Source: Hansschlegelia zhihuaiae (GTDB lineage Bacteria; Pseudomonadota; Alphaproteobacteria; Rhizobiales; Methylopilaceae). Taken from it: a stretch of 40,067 nucleotides of DNA. Positions 34,260 through 40,067 of the stretch are shown piece after piece. Each line of letters begins with the position of its first letter. Position 1 is the stretch's first letter. A program made the translations under genes and the position numbers. A model generated the notes under the pieces. That model was not told the DNA's origin. It was given only the letters and a program-made list of their open reading frames with translations, and searched no databases. The stretch is taken from contig NZ_RYFI01000004.1 in the NCBI RefSeq assembly GCF_004103825.1, positions 231,327 through 271,393 on the forward strand. The letters run 5' to 3'.

Positions 34260-36182
34260 ATGAGAAGCCTGAACGAAGCCCTCTCTTCGATAGAAATTCG
34301 GCGAGGGGCGCGACTTTGGGTCGTTTCGCTCTGCGAGCCTGATCAGGCTGCCAAGTTGGCGGAGATAAAAAGCGCGAAGCACAAGCTGATCGAGCTGGAT
34401 CTTTCGAATGCGACCGGGCGGTCGAGCAAGACCGCGAATGGAGTCAAGGAGGCCACGGACTGGCGGCCTCTTTCGAACGCACTCCTCGAAGGATTTCTGG
34501 CCGCGCGTCCAGCTGACTCGACTGCGGCGCTGAACATCCGGAACTGGCTGCTTCTGGTTAAGACGCTCAATCATCAGAAACTGTCCCTGGCGGGCGCGGA
34601 CGTAATCGCCGTAAGGGTCCCGTTGTTTCGGGAGGGTGCGCATCGCGACCCGATGTCGGGCGTTGTAAGGCTGTTGACCGAAGCGGGCTTTCGCATCTCG
34701 GAACTGGCCCTGGCGCCTGGCAAGGCAGCGACCGAGATGATCTATGTCGTCTGCGAGCGCACGACGAAGTGGGCGACGGTCGAAACTCGTTGGCACGCGA
34801 AAGGCGACGGGCCAAGTCTCTCGGATCCGCTTGTCGAGAATGAGCTCGGCTTCCCGGCTGCGGCCAAACCGGCGCTAGAAAACGATCGACCCCCCTACGC
34901 CGCTCCTTCGGCCGCGACCGGACAAAGTCCCGAGCCATTCCAGGCGCTCGCTGGGCCCTCCTCCGAAACGGTTAAGCCGGAGGAAGCGCTTGGGCATGGC
35001 GCGCCTGCGACGAGAGCGGACGGTCCGAATCTGAGCAGGGCGCCTTCATCGCCTGGGCGCAATCAGTTTGCCGCCCCTCTCGCCGTCAGTTCGGCGACGG
35101 TCGCGTTCCATAACGGCTTTGCGCAGGGCACGCTTTCACTCGCGACGGAAGCCGCAGGGCCAGTGCAAATCTGCGTTTGCGCGGAAGACGGTTCGCCAAT
35201 CACGATCGGGGCGGCGCATCCGGTCAGCGCCGCATCGAAACGTGACCTTGCCTTTAGGGTTTGGTCTTCCTCCCCCGAGCCGCTGGCCCAAGCCGGGAGC
35301 GCGACCAAGGTCGCCGCGTTCGTTATGCCATCCGCGGCCGTCATTAGGCTGCGAGCCGCCCCCGCGCCGCCGCCTGAGACCATGCCGGAGCGCGCGAGTT
35401 TTGGAATCCTCGTCGTCTATCACTCACGGCAGGAGGCTTTCAGGGCCACGTTGAGGAGCCTGTCGATGCAGGACGCTCAGCCCCTTACTCATGTTTGGCT
35501 GGACGGAGACCAGGGAAGGCCGGATCAACGCGCCCTTGTCGTTGCGAACGCGGACGCTGCGCGCGCCGCTGGTTTCGCCAACGTGACGCCCTTGCGCGGC
35601 CGCGCTGGGCCGCAGAAGCTCATGATCCACGCTCTCATGGCCATGTGCCAGCGATACGACGCCTTCCTGGTCCTCGAAGAAAACTGCTTCCCGAACCGGA
35701 GCGCAGTCAAAGTTTTCCAGGAAGAGCTGAGGCGGCATGAGACTGACCCTTCGATTTTCAGCGTCTATGGCCATCCTTTTGGACTGGAGGCCCCGGACGC
35801 GCGTTGGGGGCGATTCCAGAACTGGGGCTGGGCGACCTGGAGCGACAGGCTGCGTCCGCTGCTGCCGCAGCTCGCCCATCTATCTTCACTTGACGAGCCC
35901 TCGTATTTGGCTTGGACGGCGGAGCAGCTTACCCCGGAGATCCGAGAATACATCGAAGTCACGCCAGGCCGTCAGCCAACGACTATTCTCACCCGCTATT
36001 TCGACTGGAGCGAGACCTTGGGTTTGATAGCCGCTCTTAATGGTTTTTCCCATGTTGCGACACAGAAGCGAGTAGTTTACGCGTGTGAATCTTCCAGACA
36101 CTCCAGAGGACAAGATATAAACTGGTATCGACGGCCGCCATATAATATGATCGACGTTGAGGAGGCTTGGAAGAATTATTGA
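34260..36182 (+). CDS. Glycosyltransferase with N-terminal domain of unknown function
   Basis: 640 residues. Residues 1-180 form a domain I do not recognise, 190-270 is a Pro/Ala/Ser-rich linker, and 270-365 is a beta-rich stretch. From about 380 there is a glycosyltransferase fold: FGILVVYHSRQEAFRATLRSL, THVWLDGDQGRPD, a FLVLEENCFPN motif in the place where related enzymes carry LEDD, and NWGWATWSDRLRP, a hallmark of GT2/GT13-like bacterial transferases. The EEN in place of DD might alter metal use. ATG 34260 has only a weak ribosome site. It is followed by a methyltransferase gene starting 41 bases after its stop, so they are probably co-transcribed. Confidence 0.83.
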   Translation: MRSLNEALSSIEIRRGARLWVVSLCEPDQAAKLAEIKSAKHKLIELDLSNATGRSSKTANGVKEATDWRPLSNALLEGFLAARPADSTAALNIRNWLLLVKTLNHQKLSLAGADVIAVRVPLFREGAHRDPMSGVVRLLTEAGFRISELALAPGKAATEMIYVVCERTTKWATVETRWHAKGDGPSLSDPLVENELGFPAAAKPALENDRPPYAAPSAATGQSPEPFQALAGPSSETVKPEEALGHGAPATRADGPNLSRAPSSPGRNQFAAPLAVSSATVAFHNGFAQGTLSLATEAAGPVQICVCAEDGSPITIGAAHPVSAASKRDLAFRVWSSSPEPLAQAGSATKVAAFVMPSAAVIRLRAAPAPPPETMPERASFGILVVYHSRQEAFRATLRSLSMQDAQPLTHVWLDGDQGRPDQRALVVANADAARAAGFANVTPLRGRAGPQKLMIHALMAMCQRYDAFLVLEENCFPNRSAVKVFQEELRRHETDPSIFSVYGHPFGLEAPDARWGRFQNWGWATWSDRLRPLLPQLAHLSSLDEPSYLAWTAEQLTPEIREYIEVTPGRQPTTILTRYFDWSETLGLIAALNGFSHVATQKRVVYACESSRHSRGQDINWYRRPPYNMIDVEEAWKNY

Positions 36183-36223
36183 TCATACGCAAAACTTTAT
36201 ATTGCAATTCTAAGGGATATATT

Positions 36224-36883
36224 ATGACCTTGGGAAACGTCGACGAGTTCTTGCGTTTTTTTAGTCATTGTGAGGCCCTCGGATTTCAGCCAGCGTTAGT
36301 CGTTGACGTCGGAGTCGGTGAGGGAACACCTGGCCTCATGTCGCGCTTTCCGAAGGCTCATTTCCTCTTGGTCGAGCCGCTTGAGGAGTATTATCCCACG
36401 GTTTCCAAGCTGGCCCGGGAATACGATGCGACTTTCCTGAACTGCGCGCTCGGTTCGACTGAACGGCTTGGCGAAATCAGCATCGGTGCGCCGCTTGAGA
36501 CTTCCTCCACATCGGGAGCGAGGTCGCCGCACAAAGAGACGCGGCCTGTCGAGATTCGACGCCTCGACGATCTGAAGAAGTGGGAGGTCGAGTCTCGCCC
36601 CATTTTTGGCCGTATCAGCGTCCAGGGCGCGGAGCAGGACGTCCTCAACGGAGGGCGACACTTTTTGGAGCACGCGGATCTGATCGTGATCGAATGCTCT
36701 TGCTTCCGCTTCAGAGGAGAACGACAGCCAATCCTCCACGAGATGATCGAGCACATGAATGGGGCGGGCTACTCGGTACTGAGTATGTTTAATCTTCAGT
36801 ATCGCCCTTACGATATGGCTATGGCGTCTGTTGATGTCGCCTTCGCTCGCCGCAAGGGTTCCCTGATGGCTGGAAAGAAATGA
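36224..36883 (+). CDS. FkbM-family methyltransferase with altered signature
   Basis: 219 residues from ATG 36224 with AAGGGA eight bases upstream; an earlier in-frame start at 36167 overlaps the previous gene and adds no conserved residues. VVDVGVGEGTPGLMSRFP is motif I, LLVEPLEEYYP the acidic loop and GRISVQGAEQDVLNGG the FkbM signature. In most FkbM proteins this reads K-x-D-V-Q-G-A-E; here Asp is Ser132. VIECSCFRFRG completes the fold. It probably follows the preceding glycosyltransferase in the same transcript. Confidence 0.85.
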   Translation: MTLGNVDEFLRFFSHCEALGFQPALVVDVGVGEGTPGLMSRFPKAHFLLVEPLEEYYPTVSKLAREYDATFLNCALGSTERLGEISIGAPLETSSTSGARSPHKETRPVEIRRLDDLKKWEVESRPIFGRISVQGAEQDVLNGGRHFLEHADLIVIECSCFRFRGERQPILHEMIEHMNGAGYSVLSMFNLQYRPYDMAMASVDVAFARRKGSLMAGKK

Positions 36884-37032
36884 AATTTGCGACAACCAAT
36901 CTTGGTTTCCCCGCGAAACGCCGCCTTCCTCTTGGGCAGGTAGTAAGCTTGCTGCCACATTGACCGAGATCGCAAAAATGGTCTGATCGCGCAAAGCGGG
37001 GACCGAGTTGGGCGACAATCGAGCCAGAATGG

Positions 37033-37908
37033 ATGGTCGCCTCGCATGACAAGAGGTGGAAATTGGCGCACGCCCGGATTTTTTCTGATTTCACGCCCGT
37101 CTCGGTCCGAGCGGACGGCGCTAGTATTTACGATTTTCTCGGCGTCGGCACGGCGGCGAAGTTCCGCAAGGGCTGGGACGCTCATTGCGTCGCAGCTGGT
37201 CGCGAGGTGACGCCGCGCCTGCCGCCCCCCAACGAGCATTATTTTGACTGGGTGCTGCTCCTCGAAAGCGTCGTGCGAGCCAAAGGCGCCTTCCGAATGG
37301 GGGAACTCGGCGCCGGCTGGGGCGCATGGATCGTCCGGGGCGCAGCGGCGGCGCGCCAGCGTCCTTCGATCGGAAAGGTCGAGTTGTTCGCAGTCGAGGC
37401 CGACAAGACCCATTACGAGTGGATGCTTCACCACATGGAAGCGAATGGGCTAGATCCAGCCGAACACCACCTGTTGCACGGCGCTGTCGCCGCCAGTTCG
37501 GGAACCGTCAAGTTTCCTGTGGTCGCCGACCCGGCGGAGAACTACGGCGCCTCCACGCGCGCGGTCACCGCCGGCACGCCGTTCGTCGTCGTCGAGGCCT
37601 ACACCATTGCGGACATCCTTGATCGCTGCAGCGGCCCGCTGGATTTTCTCCACATCGACATGCAGGGGGCCGAATACGAGACGATCCCCAAGTCGATCGA
37701 TCTCCTGAGCGGCAAAGTGAAGCGGATTATGATCGGCACCCACATTTCGGATGAGCTGCATAACGCGCTTGCTGAGAGCTTCGCTCAGGCGGGTTGGACA
37801 GAGCGGATGAACTTTCAGCGAGCATCGACCGCGGATAGCGAGCTTGGCCCGATCAAGCTCGGCGACGGGCTGATCGCAGTCGACAATCCTCGGGCCGAAG
37901 ATCTCTGA
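37033..37908 (+). CDS. FkbM-family methyltransferase (copy B)
   Basis: 291 residues. FRMGELGAGWGAWIVRGAA is motif I, FAVEADKTHYEWM the acidic loop, LDFLHIDMQGAEYETI the FkbM signature with its Asp kept, and RIMIGTHISDELH a strand shared with the paralogue at 31950-32891. The ribosome site before ATG 37033 is weak. It lies 149 bases after the preceding FkbM gene and 192 bases before a large glycosyltransferase. Likely a sugar O-methyltransferase. Confidence 0.88.
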   Translation: MVASHDKRWKLAHARIFSDFTPVSVRADGASIYDFLGVGTAAKFRKGWDAHCVAAGREVTPRLPPPNEHYFDWVLLLESVVRAKGAFRMGELGAGWGAWIVRGAAAARQRPSIGKVELFAVEADKTHYEWMLHHMEANGLDPAEHHLLHGAVAASSGTVKFPVVADPAENYGASTRAVTAGTPFVVVEAYTIADILDRCSGPLDFLHIDMQGAEYETIPKSIDLLSGKVKRIMIGTHISDELHNALAESFAQAGWTERMNFQRASTADSELGPIKLGDGLIAVDNPRAEDL

Positions 37909-38071
37909 GCGGCCTCTCTCGATGCGAGCCCAACCAGCGCCGCCGCGGCGCCAGCCGTCTCGGACCCTTCCGTGGGAGCGGCCGCAGGATTTCTTGAAGA
38001 GGCTTGCGCATTCGAATCGTGGCTCGTTCCAATGCGCATGCCCGAGCCGGCTACGTCGCAGCGGGAGCGAA

Positions 38072-38099
38072 ATCGGAGACAATATATCGGAGACAATAT
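38072..38099 (+). repeat. Perfect 14-bp tandem duplication carrying two ribosome-binding sites
   Basis: ATCGGAGACAATAT occurs twice head to tail (38072-38085 and 38086-38099), ending directly before the ATG at 38101. Each copy contains CGGAGA, so the gene has two Shine-Dalgarno-like sites 14 bases apart, of which the second is at the proper distance. Confidence 0.9.
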
Positions 38100-38100
38100 T

Positions 38101-39936
38101 ATGAGTATTGTTCTGTTTCTTCCGCTCTTCAATCCGGCCTCCGAAGCTCGTCGGTCCGAGTTGGAGGAGTGTCTCGCGCGCAACGTCGATTGCGCGCAAA
38201 TCAAGCAAATCATTTTGCTCATAGACGATGACGCAGTCCCGCATGTCGAGAGCGCGAAAATAAAGATTTTGAAACTCGATCATCGCCCGACATATGCCGA
38301 CTGGGTGAAGTATAGTTATAGTCTGGCTGAAGACAGTATTTCTATAATCGCAAACGCTGATATTTACTTCGACGCGTCTGTTGAAAAGCTCAAAGATTTG
38401 CTGTCCTATGACCCAACTGCGTTCGTCGCGATCAGCCGATACGACAGGGTGGCTGGCGTTGAGACGCTGCACGCCAATCCGCATTGGTCGCAGGACGCAT
38501 GGGCGTTCCTGCCGTCCGCCGCTCCCAACCCGCATCGAGACAAATGGCTCGATTTTCCGCTGGGAATCCCGCGCTGCGACAACAAGGTCGCCTATGTTTT
38601 CGCCGTCTATGGGCACCGCGTCTACAATCCGTGCGGGCAGGTGAAGATCGTTCACCTGCATGAAACCGGCCTCAGGACCTACAACAAGCGCGGGGATCAC
38701 CAACTGGTCGGCGGCGTCGCGATGGTTTATGCGAGCGACGATCTACTGGCCCCGGCCAAACTCGAAATCCAAGTTTGGCCGGTGGACGCGACCCAGATCA
38801 CTTCGGTGAGGCTCAACAACGCGCTCGAGCGCTGGAGCGCAGAAGATAGGGCGGAGCGAGAGGCGGCGATACGGCCTGTCGCTGAGACTGTCGGGACGAT
38901 GAAGGAGTCGCTCGAGCCGCCCTTCAAAATCGAGCCGAGCCTCGTGGCGTTCGACGATCATTGGCAGTTTCCCGCCATCACCGAGCGACACGCCTATGAG
39001 CAGATGCGGCTATTCGGCCGCCAGAATCCGGAGGTCGTCTATGTCGGCTTTCCTTGGGCGACGCTGATAGACATTTCGAAGCACAACAAGGCAGACACTG
39101 CAAGGATTGGAATGCTGCAACAGTCGTTGCAGCAACTTGCCACAAGGATTCAGGGGTACCGGCGAGTCGTCACTGTCTGCCAGCATATTCACATGCTTCA
39201 GTTTCTGTCGCTATTCGAGGATGCCGGCATCACGGACATCCTGTGGAGTCACTGCCCCAAGAATATCGCGCGAATGGGCCGCGAATCCTCAATCGCGATA
39301 CATCCCTTCCCTCTCTATCCAGTGCAAATCTCTCCACCTTCGAAGGTGACCTTCAGCGAAAGGCCCTATCTTTTCTCTTTTGTCGGCGCGAAGGCGACTG
39401 AGCGGCACCTCTCGGACGTGCGGACTTTTATTATAGAGGAGTTAAAGGGAAGACCCCAGAGTCTAGTGATCGATCGATCAATCTGGCACTATAACAAGAT
39501 CGTCTACGATGGGCAGGTGCTGGCCCGGGCTGCTGTCTCAGACAAGCTGGTGGACGCATCGGCCAGCGCTGAGTTTCGAGAGGTTATGGGACTGACCAAG
39601 TTTGCGCTGTGCCCATCTGGAACTGGGCCGAACTCCCTGCGGCTGTGGGAGGCGATCGCGAGCGGCGTGATACCTGTCGTGATGGCCGAAACCTACCTCC
39701 CCCCTTGCGATGAGGCCCTCTGGAGCCGCGCGGTCGTCATCTGTGGCGAAGACCGTGATAGCGTTCGCAGTCTGCCGGACAGACTGGTCAAACTGGCCAG
39801 TGATGAGGGTGGAATCCGCAGGCGCCTTCATGCGGGCCAGATCCTCCGGCAGCGCTACGGCCGAAACAATTTTGTCCATGATGTTCTCAGCTTGTTTGAA
39901 CAAGAGGACGTCGCCGTCAGGCGCCTCACTGCTTAA
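38101..39936 (+). CDS. Two-domain glycosyltransferase with exostosin-like (GT47) C-terminus
   Basis: 611 residues from ATG 38101, which follows CGGAGA at a good distance; the frame is open 43 codons upstream but without a better start. The first ~260 residues resemble a GT-A fold: SIVLFLPLFNPASEARRSEL, ISIIANADIYFDASVEKL (the NAD-x-Y motif in place of DxD) and CDNKVAYVFAVYGHRVYNP. The last ~300 residues resemble exostosin/GT47: PYLFSFVGAKATERHLSDVR and, near residues 495-525, FALCPSGTGPNSLRLWEAI followed by GVIPVVMAETYLPP. This suggests two transfer activities in one protein. It is the last gene in the window. Confidence 0.87.
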   Translation: MSIVLFLPLFNPASEARRSELEECLARNVDCAQIKQIILLIDDDAVPHVESAKIKILKLDHRPTYADWVKYSYSLAEDSISIIANADIYFDASVEKLKDLLSYDPTAFVAISRYDRVAGVETLHANPHWSQDAWAFLPSAAPNPHRDKWLDFPLGIPRCDNKVAYVFAVYGHRVYNPCGQVKIVHLHETGLRTYNKRGDHQLVGGVAMVYASDDLLAPAKLEIQVWPVDATQITSVRLNNALERWSAEDRAEREAAIRPVAETVGTMKESLEPPFKIEPSLVAFDDHWQFPAITERHAYEQMRLFGRQNPEVVYVGFPWATLIDISKHNKADTARIGMLQQSLQQLATRIQGYRRVVTVCQHIHMLQFLSLFEDAGITDILWSHCPKNIARMGRESSIAIHPFPLYPVQISPPSKVTFSERPYLFSFVGAKATERHLSDVRTFIIEELKGRPQSLVIDRSIWHYNKIVYDGQVLARAAVSDKLVDASASAEFREVMGLTKFALCPSGTGPNSLRLWEAIASGVIPVVMAETYLPPCDEALWSRAVVICGEDRDSVRSLPDRLVKLASDEGGIRRRLHAGQILRQRYGRNNFVHDVLSLFEQEDVAVRRLTA

Positions 39937-40022
39937 ACGATGCCCAATGCGAAGCCGCAATCGAGCAGGGAAGACGGTTCTTCTCCGCCCTCGACGTGCT
40001 CGGCAACCGAGCTCCTCTAGAG

Positions 40023-40040
40023 CGGATTCGCGTTAATCCG
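40023..40040. repeat. Small inverted repeat after the last gene
   Basis: CGGATT and AATCCG form a 6-bp stem around a CGCGTT loop, preceded by CTCTAGAG. It resembles the edges of dispersed intergenic repeats in alphaproteobacteria; with only 27 bases left in the window its extent and role cannot be judged. There is no T-run to make it a clear terminator. Confidence 0.4.
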
Positions 40041-40067
40041 GATCGTATCCAGCGGCTTTGAAGAAGT

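Noticed and set aside
37450-38703. 417-codon minus-strand frame over the FkbM copy B and exostosin-like genes
   Set aside because: Crosses two well-supported plus-strand genes and shows no domain.
1-40067. CRISPR array, prophage or complete insertion sequence
   Set aside because: No regularly spaced repeats, no phage structural genes, and only one short transposase relic were found.

Overview
The window is GC-rich bacterial DNA with dense genes, many ATGA stop/start overlaps, GTG/TTG starts and an intergenic palindromic repeat. Family content and repeat style suggest an alphaproteobacterium, probably Hyphomicrobiales. This is inferred from style; no rRNA or marker gene is present to prove it.

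Layout. (1) 1-3690, minus strand: a dipeptide/oligopeptide ABC importer segment in the order binding protein, permease B, permease C. The last gene runs off the left edge, and a 134-bp palindromic repeat separates the binding protein from the permeases. (2) 3844-3919: a tRNA with anticodon CAT, most like tRNA-Ile2; it marks the border between housekeeping genes and a long glycan region. (3) 4192-10147: a full route from fructose-6-phosphate to GDP-L-fucose (bifunctional ManC, ManB, Gmd, Fcl) with one methyltransferase between the divergent arms. (4) 10802-18970: a looser, visibly more AT-rich series of single genes with long gaps. It holds two paralogous zinc-ribbon methyltransferases, a 1058-residue two-domain glycosyltransferase, two other methyltransferases and a fucosyltransferase-like protein. 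(5) 19079-21269: two secreted proteins, one an AlgL-like (PL5) protein that appears to lack two catalytic residues. A decayed IS3-type transposase fragment follows. (6) 21647-28566: a tightly coupled operon of MycE-like methyltransferase-TPR, polysaccharide pyruvyltransferase-like protein, fatty-acyl-AMP ligase, cytochrome P450, acyl carrier protein and GT2 glycosyltransferase. (7) 28569-40067: a TPR/alpha-beta-hydrolase protein, five more methyltransferases (three FkbM-type), an SGNH hydrolase and two large glycosyltransferases, one ending in an exostosin-like domain.

Together the genes look like an assembly and decoration locus for a fucose/mannose-containing surface glycan. I count eleven methyltransferases, five glycosyltransferase proteins (two of them with two catalytic-looking domains), one pyruvyltransferase-like protein and two possible acyl-transfer or esterase enzymes. 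No flippase, polymerase, ABC glycan exporter or priming transferase is visible, so export genes must lie elsewhere or the target may be a protein or lipid. The most unusual part is the ligase-P450-ACP cassette, which predicts that a carrier-bound, oxidised fatty acyl group is made inside a glycan operon.
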